A stretch of 16,584 bases of DNA from Caldilinea sp. CFX5. Lineage in GTDB: Bacteria > Chloroflexota > Anaerolineae > Caldilineales > Caldilineaceae. Below are positions 9,001 to 14,900 of the stretch, piece after piece. Where the stretch lies: contig QWII01000154.1 of NCBI GenBank assembly GCA_021405325.1, positions 1 to 16,584 of the forward strand, given 5' to 3'. Below the pieces are notes generated by a model. The model did not search any database and was not told the DNA's origin. It was given only the letters and a program-made list of their open reading frames with translations. Each line of letters starts with the position of its first letter. Position 1 is the stretch's first letter. The position numbers and the translations under genes were made by a program.

Positions 9001-11085
9001 CCGTACATCATGCGGGCTGGGCCAACTACCGCTGGGCAGATAGCGCATCTGCCCACTAAAGGCGACACGCTGGCCGCTGGCCTCATCTTTGACTACGGTC
9101 AATGGCACATAGGCCACCTTGGTCGCACCGTCGACGGTAAAGTTGTTGACCGTGATGTTGAAGGGGATCAGGTCACTTGGCGGCGGCAGGTTGGCGCCCG
9201 CCGTAGGCATGCGGATCTCCAACATGGGGAAAAGTTTGAGATCGCCGTTGGATTCGGCGGCGTCCGGCACGCGTGCCTGGGCGGTGGCGACATCGGCGTA
9301 GCTTTTGTTGTCCACATCCTGCATCTGCCCGGCGCTCTCCTGCGGCCAGTCGAGTACGTTAAAGGCAAACCAGAGATGTTTGGGGTCTTGCGGGCGCAAT
9401 TGGAACTCGACAAAGGCGGGTTTACCGGCGCTGAGGTTGTCAAGGCGCAGTTGCAGCGGCGCGTTCTCGCCAAAGGTCGTGGGATTGGCGACATAGGGCG
9501 AAAGGTCGCGGCGGTCGGTGACGCCGTCGTTGTCGTTGTCGTTGTCAAAGAGATCCGGCGTGCCGTCAGCGTCAGTATCTTGCGGGGTAGTCAAGCGCGT
9601 GCCGTTGGCGTTAAGTCCCCACTCCAACGCATCGCCCTGGCCATCATTGTTGCTGTCCAGCGCGTTAGGGTTGAGATACCATTGTTTGCCGCCAAAGGTA
9701 AAGCCACGCACCTCCAGGTTGTCAGGCAAGCCATCGCTGTCGCTGTCGGTTATCTCCGCATCGGTGCCAACGCGCTGCTCGACAAAATTGCTCAGGCCGT
9801 CGCCGTCGGTGTCTACCCCGTTGTCGGCAGGCGGGGCGGCTTGGAGATTGGGTGATTGAGCGATTGAACGATTGGGCGACTGGTTTGCCATCGCCCAATC
9901 GTCTGAACGCACAGCGCTGCTTTCGAGAGGATTCTGCTGCGGGTTGAACTCTACGGCGCCCAATGCGGCGCGCAGGTCGCGGTCCTGGTCGGCGGCGGCC
10001 TGTTGTTCTTCCTGGGCCGCGGCTTTGGCGGTTTGGGCGTTAAAGAAGCGCACATGCGTGATCGTCGTCAAGACCGGGCCGACTACCATGCTGGTGATGA
10101 CAGCGGTCGCCAGCGCGGTTTCCAGCACGCGGTGGCGCCGGTAGTAGACGATCAGACCAATGCCCAGCAGCGCGGCCAACAGCAGCAGCGTGGGCGGTAA
10201 GAATGAGGCCACCGTGGCGGGGAGCGCGGGCAAACTCGCCCACAACCCAGCCAGGTCGCCAGCGCGCAACATGGCCCACACGGAAAGCGCCGGTGTGCCA
10301 AAATCAGAGAAATCGATGACCATTTGGGCTTGCACTTGTTCATCCTTCTGGGGCGGGAATTGCAAGTGCAAGATCTGGCGCAGCGGCAGGCCATCGGCGC
10401 CAACCCAGAGTTCACCGTCACCGGTCATCTCGGCATAATAGCGCGGGACTTCCAACCGTGTGTCAGGGGGAAGTTCGCCTTTGGCGCGCAGGGCGCGTTC
10501 CATCTGCTCGTGGACATAGGCGGCAAAGGTTGGCCCATCCAGCGTGAAGCTGTAGCGGGTAAAGTGAATGCCGCCCCGTTGTTCCGGGGGGTGCGCCTGT
10601 ACATCGCGCAGGGCAACCAGATAGGCTAAAAAGTCACCCTGTGGCGCCAAGCTATCGACAGAAAAGTCAGGCTTCTCCTGCCATTCGCCTACGCCCTGGC
10701 GGATAAAAGTCTTGCCGTCGGCAATTTTGATGCCGGTGCTGCTCTCTGGCTGCAATGCACTGCCGCCATTTGACCAGATCCGCATCTCCATGTTTTGCTG
10801 ACGCAGGTTATTCTGTCCTTCCAGATGCAGCTCTTCGCTCCGGCTGCTGCGACCCACGTTGGTCACTTTGGCCGTCGGCATCGTTACCTGGACAACATCG
10901 CTGGAAAAGTGATAGGAGCCGGCGGCGCGCGCTTTTTCCCAAGCGGCGGTCACCGGGCTTCTATTGGGCACGGTGCGCACGGCATTGACCAGGCTGGGCC
11001 ACCGTAGGGCCGTGATGGTTGCCAGTAGTGCAATCAGGAGGGCCACGCTACCCAATCTACGCCGGCGTTGGTGTCGGTGCAACAT
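1..11085 (-). CDS. Giant multidomain LamG/Ig-like/calcium-repeat surface protein, C-terminus off the left edge
   Basis: I read this frame from ATG (11085) to position 1: 3695 codons and no stop. An AAGGA ribosome site (11092-11096) lies 6 nt before the ATG. Approximate residues: signal or anchor 1-35 (RRRR, then a hydrophobic core, then VNA); lipoprotein-like beta domain 50-280; two hydrophobic helices near 290-335; DxDxDG calcium repeats 420-530; multi-helix hydrophobic block 1094-1256; calcium repeats 1515-1660; possible beta-propeller or repeat region 1900-2270; LamG 2280-2504; Ig-like 2540-2790; LamG 2810-3028; Ig-like 3210-3590, including two FEC..LD..CTSP modules; cadherin-like 3590-3670; start of a further domain 3670-3695. 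The family architecture suggests an exported adhesin or envelope protein binding glycans or matrix; no catalytic motif was recognised. It probably follows the small gene at 11168-11383 in one operon. The reading frame is well supported; the ligand is unknown. Confidence 0.93.
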   Translation of the reverse strand, partial: MLHRHQRRRRLGSVALLIALLATITALRWPSLVNAVRTVPNRSPVTAAWEKARAAGSYHFSSDVVQVTMPTAKVTNVGRSSRSEELHLEGQNNLRQQNMEMRIWSNGGSALQPESSTGIKIADGKTFIRQGVGEWQEKPDFSVDSLAPQGDFLAYLVALRDVQAHPPEQRGGIHFTRYSFTLDGPTFAAYVHEQMERALRAKGELPPDTRLEVPRYYAEMTGDGELWVGADGLPLRQILHLQFPPQKDEQVQAQMVIDFSDFGTPALSVWAMLRAGDLAGLWASLPALPATVASFLPPTLLLLAALLGIGLIVYYRRHRVLETALATAVITSMVVGPVLTTITHVRFFNAQTAKAAAQEEQQAAADQDRDLRAALGAVEFNPQQNPLESSAVRSDDWAMANQSPNRSIAQSPNLQAAPPADNGVDTDGDGLSNFVEQRVGTDAEITDSDSDGLPDNLEVRGFTFGGKQWYLNPNALDSNNDGQGDALEWGLNANGTRLTTPQDTDADGTPDLFDNDNDNDGVTDRRDLSPYVANPTTFGENAPLQLRLDNLSAGKPAFVEFQLRPQDPKHLWFAFNVLDWPQESAGQMQDVDNKSYADVATAQARVPDAAESNGDLKLFPMLEIRMPTAGANLPPPSDLIPFNITVNNFTVDGATKVAYVPLTVVKDEASGQRVAFSGQMRYLPSGSWPSPHDVRLVWGVQALVDRPCDPQDAQEVAQGCQPDGYIHNAPQMLHTYYDAWTLTGLTVREEHGATMDLIYEDPAVDPNKKDDAALWALSFVLDHHFALGRDEDNNGQRDLTVNEIANRFDRTRNAGYSEDQRFAVPNLLRVAQQNYTTLDEAVAATTMTETVKLLNTVFAPAVTADRAIKPLIMFAQENSGRNLTLEMLRAGSGYVNQSGAAVTFNMAPAGQPTQTVAVTAGIKWTAYCVPDTGALTWQSCPADAYWDVIEQRYGLLPVLPGETDRTSADARLHLAQLYYTGFTNGFYGVVQQGSQLVASPFTLNNSATTTQNIRSNLGGLSTVPFLASESFIRAMAMVQASIKTKETLWKTYGSIVAEFKDNQNRVNLSQVRKVFVGPLSPKQEKVLKLYTTSMRKLAFARAAPVAVAGAILAVTATVFSLIPDVSPSTRAVVSAFTAAVTLGLNVALPLIQAGLTIKAAESMLTVLSRTSMVSKLSGISAGVGLAVSVGLTWGLFIYSAATSGYAAGSPEINQAFAGAVAATMVILLTALLATTVIGGIIAAIIAVIDLILTAICEAGVDALRTVPGLGGSCFTLGAGAIKVLTYLIYNYDSMINTDRADLVVMGAADINLADPSKGYVAGNTLSVYLPVTTTIVHKNPDASNGVLINGFLYLFSEGNLRSSTYKYSLTAPGVQDIVVARDQMPSAWAVRERNAAEGGKYIATTMYRGQASTNPPGPVTGIPLTAGINRPAEFFFNMGYAIPAYECWMMPLPFIPFVPPIPVCYTRDLAGTNSTKMDNIKFDIFPATLDGFMTVVSNGDGGLRLNWDSAFPSLKDADGDGLLSSVYRGLDPNDNNTDADNDGLSDTYELEHRVGGFAMSPVSCDSDLDGLTDEQEMQLNSDPGVADSDNDGLLDGQEVWHRVYTVATVNNQTTCTATANWSGGWDVRINATSPFVVHVSSDPLVADSDSDGLSDLAEKQLAETTCTAQEVANGRTCEGNPLRPVDNQNRPFHPGVYNTPPLSLILEHDDFDGFLAPSQTLRYTTTVIANAPLPPGVLNVLPPLPPFAAQPPAVALPFDPLTFSGSQTVTVPSTLLVQNGVATQDVVVTSQARTRLPSSTGPAWIFDPVALEPALGGFTTPFVARNTGLSANRPDRTDSYLLNSLLSTAATAGGAGDIQSYSLPGGASRALDDDNLNRNIFRGANPARSATNSRGDSLVVWDQVENCRILNITLLTIVTAGPDHGTSGIEPFITVRDSVGNQNVQVWRWDSVKSVDLGVGTYSQGFPVTVNVCGNYTLTMWESDGTDETVGAISRTQSQELNGTVTFEGAGHKIAIDVNTPYRDDYTVAGALVKADGTVAPVTFPTSPLAVAATQQRRSYAPVVASDGTNFMVAYESRNSAEAASYVVQPVSSAGVAGAPTLATLGNLTFDTQHRLGVDLAWMGSRYRVLYARLGELAYKDYTTTGAAVADGPWSLANNHNLSVLVQPSLAWDPISGRWALAYLTTQSSAQLLRFPTIDNRTADASTLFASSYEAVDLKWNPQNRGWLFQGQLRVPNQQVFVALEADLTQQATNAVQTSWTGADGPGIALACPAVTALPVLDLRMEELPGATSFVDSSGYSNNAACGSASQCPSAGAPGGVYANGIAIGGGVQGPASDYALSFNSNQYLRVPNNATLAFDAARSFTWLTWVKTAVGSPIMRKGLGGSSDLLLSITSDTGRLRMGFGNPTANTLTATGPDLRDNQWHQVAVTLDRLTNVATLYVDGTARGSGGFTGSFVTTDDLFIGSGNFAGYNGALDNLRIYHSALGADTISALYNRTLQAYCVGSSPTATGNGVQWAKLVVRQPDLRGGAIIVNNSVNLTVDNDQPTASVTSVSNNQTVQGGSSTAPRIQLIGGTASDPTSTIAQVEVSVNNGPWQVANGAESWTFALSLTDGVYQIRTRATDAVGNVGAPSTAMTLNADGTAPQMSIDLEHPKKFFRRADRGIYVVLEGVIQERGSGSSLQAVTGQVQLFDEHDQAVSEPQAIRWNAAGAWQVIYRFSSGETAPSGRYAVELQGTDQFGNHFKARVATPLIVDGLGPVATLTTTNVNNGVLSNNITNTVTIGGPISETLAIQIANVNFTPFQQVLPYLDSVLQLNLEESTAGASNVAVVVPDFFADSSTQFNHALCDNVAQCPQWGALGKVGNGLLFRGNQYLRVRNHPTLNFEANSSFSWQVWVNTNATPTSNPIMRKGLSGTADLLLSINSSGQAEMGFGNITGSSRLFAGPNLRDNQWHQIVVTLNRPNNRAELYVDGVSYGGGTFPGAFTTPDDLLIGSSNTAGYQGLLDQITIFRHALSAAEVQALYQSVSRPSYPATVTGNRWSRQVPAGLEGLYQIDMHTQDEIANRLLNGNLWRGLIDVVAPRVTLSGRATGQSYLDTATNTQRYEIAYTCRAADFQLNEVSFTCAGNSQRPAAKTFNNDPLLKQQFPDLTLLTTLVNTYTVWAASPTPTGSLTACDAYSHCTTVNATAASVVAAASRTVDGGTVSSAAVAAVTQPVILAPTQGSVVNSTGNVQVSVAARADQPLKELVILLDNAPVKTISFAQSEGVKQTVQTAAVAVATAGSHTVTARATDWSGAQQTSVVVSFVADRQAPVVALSNSQLTKEDSYGAQTNILRFRGTASDDTGLTAVQLKVGDGAYADATFDGSAWQIAYPVTDPEGKQLAVKVRASDAAGNITEISQTLGTDLSVADAPDTTLGDKPTDPSSSTSASFTFTGSATAVAFECQLDDAPSVPCTSPWPLTDLSNGSHTVKVAALNAEGFADLTPASHTWNVNVTTLATTLTAQPEATTTSRTASFSFSANGASSFECALDTGKYAACTSPKNYDKLGNGNHTFLVRAVGSTGSPTAGPATRYVWRVNNAAPTVTGDQVLMVVENSAVNVTLQGNDSDALTYQIVEQPEHGLLLGLAPNLTYVPNTGYAGPDRFVYRAWDGEAASTPATMNITVRLGKYAVFAQEGVAFEQNSAVVRGDVGVN
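2002..2658 (-). other. LamG / concanavalin A-like domain 2 (residues 2810-3028)
   Basis: Same order of motifs as LamG 1: YLDSVLQLNLEES, CDNVAQCP, YLRVRNHPTLNF, FSWQVWVNT, IMRKGLSGTADLLLSI, DNQWHQIVVTLNR, LYVDGVSYG, DDLLIGSS, GLLDQITIFRHAL and AEVQALYQ. The IMRKGL motifs of the two copies are about 530 codons apart. The two copies are clearly internal duplicates, still similar at DNA level around the DNQWHQ and IMRKGL strands. Confidence 0.9.
3574..4248 (-). other. LamG / concanavalin A-like domain 1 (residues 2280-2504)
   Basis: The domain starts near VLDLRMEE and FVDSSGYSNNA. It carries YLRVPN, FTWLTWVK, IMRKGLGGSSDLLLSI, DNQWHQVAVTLDR, LYVDGTARG, DDLFIGSG, GALDNLRIY and ALGADTISALYN. This is the standard LamG jelly-roll order, with the WHQVAVTLDR/LYVDG strands. 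A C-x5-C-P motif (CGSASQCP) sits in the first loop and recurs in the second LamG. Such domains usually bind carbohydrate or protein ligands. Confidence 0.9.
6100..6545 (-). other. Second calcium-type (TSP3-like) repeat block
   Basis: Residues of about 1515-1660 hold five further Asp-rich loops: DADGDGLLSS, DADNDGLSDTYELE, DSDLDGLTDEQEM, DSDNDGLLDGQEV and DSDSDGLSDLAEK. They are typical DxDxDGLxD(x)xE calcium loops. Two Cys-containing insertions separate them, including TCTATANWSGGW. The block lies downstream of the hydrophobic block, on the side expected to be outside the cell. Confidence 0.85.
7318..7806 (-). other. Mid-protein multi-helix hydrophobic block (residues about 1094-1256)
   Basis: After a basic stretch (SPKQEKVLKLYTTSMRK) come at least four long apolar segments. 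Recognisable cores are VAVAGAILAVTATVFSLI, VSAFTAAVTLGLNVALPLI, GVGLAVSVGLTWGLFIYSA and ATMVILLTALLATTVIGG, the last continuing into IIAAIIAVIDLILTAI. Acidic or charged residues are almost absent. This would be a multi-pass membrane domain in the middle of an otherwise extracellular-type protein. The number and orientation of helices are uncertain. Confidence 0.7.
9495..9822 (-). other. First calcium-type (TSP3-like) repeat block
   Basis: Residues of about 420-530 contain repeated Asp-rich loops: DTDGDGLSNFVEQ, DSDSDGLPDNLE, DTDADGTPDLFD and DNDNDGVTD. This DxDxDG(L/x)xD pattern is the calcium-binding loop of thrombospondin type 3 repeats, usually structural in secreted proteins. The block follows the simple-repeat linker at 9845-9902. 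Confidence 0.85.
9845..9902 (-). repeat. Short-period repeat plus 12-bp palindrome inside the giant gene
   Basis: On the plus strand, degenerate 7-8 bp units (gattggg, tgattgag, cgattgaa, cgattggg) run from 9845. They end in a perfect inverted repeat: acgattgggcga (9868-9879) and tcgcccaatcgt (9891-9902) with 11 nt between. The tract encodes the polar linker around NQSPNRSIAQSPNLQ, between the membrane hairpin and the first calcium repeats. Confidence 0.85.
10070..10220 (-). other. Membrane hairpin of the giant protein (residues about 290-338)
   Basis: Two apolar segments lie close together. The first (around PPTLLLLAALLGIGLIVYY) is followed by RRHR, and the second contains ALATAVITSMVVGPVL. 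A basic loop between two helices suggests that both residue 50-280 and everything after residue 340 face the same side of the membrane, probably outside, with the basic turn in the cytoplasm. After the second helix comes an Ala/Gln/Glu-rich linker, then the calcium repeats. Confidence 0.65.
10983..11085 (-). other. N-terminal signal peptide or signal anchor of the giant protein
   Basis: The first codons give MLHRHQRRRR, then an apolar stretch of about 14 residues (VALLIALLATIT) and a possible cleavage site after LVNA near residue 35. A basic n-region followed by an apolar core is the usual Sec signal layout. I cannot tell from sequence alone whether it is cleaved. Confidence 0.75.
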
Positions 11086-11167
11086 AAAGTTTCCTTTCTG
11101 TAGGTGTGAAATGTTACGAAATGGGTCGATGATGGTGATTTGATGCAACAACTTTTCAAACAGCTTC

Positions 11168-11383
11168 TTATGAATCTATTGCCTGACTGACCTCTGTCTG
11201 GCCGTCGGTTTGGGCCTGCAGAAAGGCAAAAAGGCTGGTCAGATCCACAAAATGAACTATCTCGCCGGTTTGCACCGATTGGGCTAAGGCTCGCCATGTT
11301 GTCTGTTGATCGTCGTGCCACAGCCGCACCAGGTAGGAGTGATAACGACGCGCCTGTTTGTGCGGTAAAGGTGGGTTGGACAT
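11168..11383 (-). CDS. Small 71-residue hypothetical protein upstream of the giant gene
   Basis: ATG at 11381-11383, stop TAA at 11168-11170. The protein has no signal peptide or membrane segment and looks soluble. Its core reads RYHSYLVRLWHDDQQTTWRA, then TGEIVHFVDLTSLFAFLQ, a compact alternation of strand- and helix-like segments. I recall similar short proteins (YLVRLW..WRA..TGE..HF..L..LFAFL) as recurrent hypotheticals in Chloroflexota, but cannot name a family or function. No good ribosome site precedes the ATG, so translation may be weak or the start different. Same strand as the giant gene and 82 bp upstream of it, suggesting a shared transcript. Divergent from the SARP-type regulator. 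Confidence 0.8.
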   Translation of the reverse strand: MSNPPLPHKQARRYHSYLVRLWHDDQQTTWRALAQSVQTGEIVHFVDLTSLFAFLQAQTDGQTEVSQAIDS

Positions 11384-11464
11384 AATCTGTATCGACTTTG
11401 GTCGTTACGCCTGATTTCCGGCGCTGTTTTTGCGGTTAAGTTTCAATATTGTGTATACTAGACA

Positions 11465-11547
11465 CTGTTGACATTTCACATGGCCTTCCCACTACACCTG
11501 ACAGGTTTCCAAAACCTGTCAGGTGTGGGCGTTGCCAATGTCAACAG
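11465..11547. repeat. Nested palindromic element with CCA loop
   Basis: Inner stem: acacctgacaggttt (11494-11508) and its perfect complement at 11512-11526, separated only by cca. Outer arms: ctgttgacatt (11465-11475) and aatgtcaacag (11537-11547), also exact complements, but with unequal gaps to the inner stem (18 and 10 nt). The shape resembles a small non-autonomous palindromic repeat or a REP-like hairpin. It contains no open frame of its own. Confidence 0.85.
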
Positions 11548-11711
11548 AGCACGTACCCTATGCGGATTCGTCAGCGCGTCAACAGTTTCCAAAACCTGTC
11601 AGGTGTGGGCGTTGCTAATGTCAACAGAGCACGTACCCTATGCGGATTCGTCAGCGCGTCAACAGGTTTCCAAAACCTGTCAGGTGTGGGCGTTGCCAAT
11701 GTCAACAGAGC
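11506..11711. repeat. 80-bp direct tandem repeat, about 2.5 copies
   Basis: Units begin at tttccaaaacctg at 11506, 11586 and 11667. The first two are 80 and 81 bp and nearly identical: one c/t change (gttgccaatg against gttgctaatg) and one extra g at the third junction. The third stops after about 45 bp at gtcaacagagc. Only the first copy keeps the full inner stem of the palindrome; the later copies carry its right half, with stems of about 4 and 8 bp. This looks like recent tandem duplication of the element's right side with adjoining sequence. Confidence 0.9.
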
Positions 11712-11751
11712 CTAGCAGGTCAAACAGCAAAGATTATTTGAAAGAATTCTG

Positions 11752-11780
11752 TTACACCAACGGGCGCAATTTTGGTGTAA
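11752..11780. promoter_or_regulatory. Operator-like 9-bp inverted repeat upstream of the regulator gene
   Basis: ttacaccaa (11752-11760) and ttggtgtaa (11772-11780) are perfect complements with an 11-nt spacer. Half-site centres are therefore 20 bp apart, about two helical turns, as expected for a dimeric DNA-binding protein. The site is 137 bp before the regulator's ATG. Binding by the regulator itself or another factor is inference only; SARP proteins more often use direct repeats. Confidence 0.45.
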
Positions 11781-11868
11781 GCTGCCATAGTGTTGTCACT
11801 TCCAGCATACACGCCCATCATCAGGGCAACGTTATGACCAGGCACAACTAGCGTTAGGAAATCCCGTC

Positions 11869-11896
11869 GGCGCCGTCAGGAAAACGTGATGGCGCC
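11869..11896 (+). promoter_or_regulatory. Leader hairpin just before the regulator's ribosome site
   Basis: ggcgccgtca (11869-11878) can pair with tgatggcgcc (11887-11896) as a 10-bp stem with one G-T pair, around an 8-nt loop ggaaaacg. The stem ends 10 nt before the GAGG ribosome site (11907-11910). A stable GC-rich hairpin there could affect translation initiation or mRNA stability. No ligand-binding riboswitch class was recognised. Confidence 0.45.
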
Positions 11897-11916
11897 CATT
11901 CAAGCCGAGGTTGGTT

Positions 11917-14900
11917 ATGGTTGAGCTGCAGTTACGCTTTTTGGGGCGTTTCCAAGTCACCCGCAAGGAGCGGCTCATCACTGCCTTTGAAAGCGATAAA
12001 GGCCGCGCCCTGTTGGCCTATCTAGCCGTGGAAGTAGCCCACCCCCATCTACGCAGCGCACTGACCGCCCTCTTATGGCCCGACTATGCGGAGAGCAGTG
12101 CGCGCGGCAGTTTGCGCCAGGCGATCTATCAACTGCGTCAGGTGCTTGCTGATGAAGATCACACGCCGCCTTTGCTCCTCGTCACGCGCCAAACGCTGCA
12201 ATTGAATCCAGATGCAGCCTATGACTGTGATGTCGTCACCTTTAACACCCTTTTGGCTCAGTCTGCCCGTCACGCTCATGCCCAACTTGCCCAGTGTCCC
12301 GCTTGTTTAGAGAAGTTGCGCCAGGCTGTTGACCTCTATCAGGGTGAGTTTCTGGCGGGCTTCGCCATTGCTGACAGCGAGCCTTTTGAAGTGTGGCGGC
12401 GCATAAAACAGGAGCAACTTCACTTGCAAGCGCTGGATGCCCTGGCGACGCTGGCTGACGCCAACGAGGCCAATGGTGCGCTGGAGCAGGCCCAACACTA
12501 CGCCCAACGCCAGTTGTTTTTGGAACCCTGGCGTGAGGCGACACACCGACAGCTTATGCGGGTGTTGGCGCAACGCGGACAACGTGCGGCTGCCCTGGCC
12601 CAATACCAACACTGTTGTCAAATCCTGCGCAACGAACTTACCGTCGAACCAGACAGCGAAACCACGGCGCTCTATGAGCAAATTCGCGCCGGCAAGCTTG
12701 ACAAGGTGACAGGGTGGCAAGGTGACAGAGTGACAAGTGACAGGGTGACACCACCGACGAACACACCGGTCACCCCTTCACCCCCTCACAACCTGCCCGC
12801 AACCCTCACCCCCTTTGTCGGCCGCACCGGCGAGTTGACAAAGCTGTTGTTACAATTGCAACACCCTGACTGCCGGTTGTTGACGCTGGTCGGTCCGGGG
12901 GGCATGGGGAAGACGCGCCTGGCGTTGGAGGTAGCGCGCCAGCGGTTGGGCAGCTATGCTGACGGCGTCTTCTTTGTGTCACTGGCGCCGCTTACGAGTG
13001 TTGATAGTGTGGCGCCGACCATTGCTACGACTCTGGGTCTTACTTTGTCAGGGGGCGATCCACAGACGGCGTTGTTGGAGATGCTGGCGGCCAAGCAACT
13101 GCTGCTCATTTTGGACAATTTTGAACACCTACTGGGGGCTGCGGGGCTAGTGGCTGATTTACTCCAACGTGCGCCACGCGTCCAGATCCTTGTCACCTCG
13201 CGCGCCCGGCTCAACCTCCAGGGTGAATACTTCGTGATGGTGCAACCGCTGAGCTTCAGTGGTGTGCTGACTGTAGCCGAGGCGACCAATGCCGATGCCG
13301 TTCGTCTCCTTGTCCAAAGCGTCCAACGCAACCAAGTGGACTTTCTGCTCGACTCAACCAATTTGCCGGTGGTCTTGCGTATCTGTCAATTGGTGGAAGG
13401 GATGCCGCTGGGGCTGGAGATGGCGGCCGGTTGGGTTGAACTGTTATCGCTGCCGGAGATCGTCGCCGAAATTGAAAAAAGTATCGATTTTCTGACGGTG
13501 GCGTGGCCCAACGCACCGGATCGCCAGCGCAGTATGCGCGCCGTCTTTGACTGGTCCTGGAAGTTGCTCAACGCACATGAGCAACAAGCCTTTCGGTTGC
13601 TTTCGATCTTTCGCGGTGGCTTTACGCGGGAAGCCGCCGAACAGGTGACAGGCGCTACGTTGCGCACGTTGAGCAGCCTTGCCAATAAATCATTGCTCTA
13701 CGTGACCTACCCGCAGGTGAACCTGGTGCGTTATCAGGTGCATGAACTGCTGGGCCAATTTGCCGCCGAGCAACTCGCCCATCAACCACAGGAGCAAGTG
13801 GCGATTCAAGCACAGCATAGCACGTATTATCTTACCTACGTCGCAGCGCGCGAAGTGCGTTTAGTGCGTAGTGAATCGCGCCAGAGCGCAACGGAAATCC
13901 AAACCGAGCTTGATAACATCCGTCAAGCCTGGCGCTATGCTGCCAGGCAGGCCAACAGCGGTTTGCTGGATAAAAGCGTCGTTGGTTTATCGCGCTACTA
14001 CGACTTGGTGGGGCTGCTCAACGAAAGCATTCAGGTGCTAGGTGAGGCTGCCGCCGGGTTGGAAACTAGTGGATCGATGGTAACAACCGACCCGCAAGCA
14101 CAGGGGCTGGGGGTGCAGCACGCGCAGCAAATGCGCGGCAAACTGTTGGCGCTGCAAGCGGCTGCGTTGGTGAAACAGGGTAGATTTGACGAGAGCCTGG
14201 CCGTTGCGCAACAGGCCGTTGCCCTCGGCGCCTTGTACGGTGGCGTCGAAGGCGAAATTTATGGCCGGGTCGTCATCGGGCAGGGCTTCTATCGCAAAGG
14301 TGAGTATGCGGTTGCACGGGAATGCTTCGCCGATGTCCTACAATTGGCTGCACGCCATCAGCAGCAGAGTACAGCGGAAATTGTCAGCGATGCCGAGTGT
14401 ATCGCCTACGTCTGGCTAGGTGCGATCGAGGCTGAAACAGGCAATATTGCGCTGGCAAAGATACGCTTTGACGAAGGCATTGCCCTGAGCCACCGCCATA
14501 ACAAATTTCACTACGAAATCAGGGCACGGATCAACCTGGCCGATTTGCTACGCCGCATCGGCGACTATACAACTGCCCGTCATATCTATGAGGAAAGTCT
14601 TACCCTGACCCGGAGTTTGGGCTATCAATGGGGAGAAGCGCAGACCCTACTTGAATTGGGTGATGTGATGCGTCTGGTCGGCGAATATACCCTTGCCCGC
14701 GAATTGTTGTTGAAGGCCGAAGCCCAACATGCCAAGAGCGAAATCGTGCTGGAGCGCGTCTACTGCTATATTAGCCTGGCACGTTTGCATTGTTATCTGG
14801 GCGACCATGAACAAGTGCGTTACTGGCTTGATCGGGTCTTCCACTCACTACACCTGTGGGAATCGACCTGGCTCAAATTCAACGCTTTGTCCCTGCGCGC

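Larger units (their letters stand above)
11384..11916. other. 533-bp divergent intergenic region
   Basis: Lies between the minus-strand small gene and the plus-strand regulator. It is more AT-rich than the flanking genes near 11430-11480 and 11720-11780. It holds a nested palindrome (11465-11547), about 2.5 tandem copies of an 80-bp unit (11506-11711), a 9-bp inverted repeat (11752-11780) and a leader hairpin (11869-11896). Open frames across it follow the repeats and look non-coding. I could not place promoters with confidence, though both divergent transcripts should start here. Confidence 0.8.

Noticed and set aside
8698..9855. Plus-strand open frame of 385 codons.
   Set aside because: Antisense to the calcium-repeat and neighbouring region of the giant gene; the VVVVVV-type run is the complement of Asp/Asn codons in DNDNDND. 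No ribosome site or domain.
11454..11496. Promoter candidates in the divergent region: TATACT (11454-11459) and TTGACA (11468-11473).
   Set aside because: TATACT has no good -35 at 16-18 bp and TTGACA has no good -10 at that distance. The TTGACA is part of the palindrome arm.
11506..11711. Possible CRISPR array, because a 27-bp motif recurs three times.
   Set aside because: The sequences between the motifs are the same in each copy, so these are long tandem repeats with no unique spacers, and no cas gene is in the window.
11449..11851. Overlapping plus-strand frames with a repeated NLSGVGVANVNRA peptide.
   Set aside because: The repeat peptide comes from the 80-bp DNA repeats, and the unit lengths (80 and 81) shift the frame between copies, so protein selection is unlikely.
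11911..11916. TTG at 11911 as the regulator's start.
   Set aside because: The GAGG ribosome site ends at 11910, directly against the TTG. ATG 11917 has the normal 6-nt gap and begins the typical SARP N-terminus.
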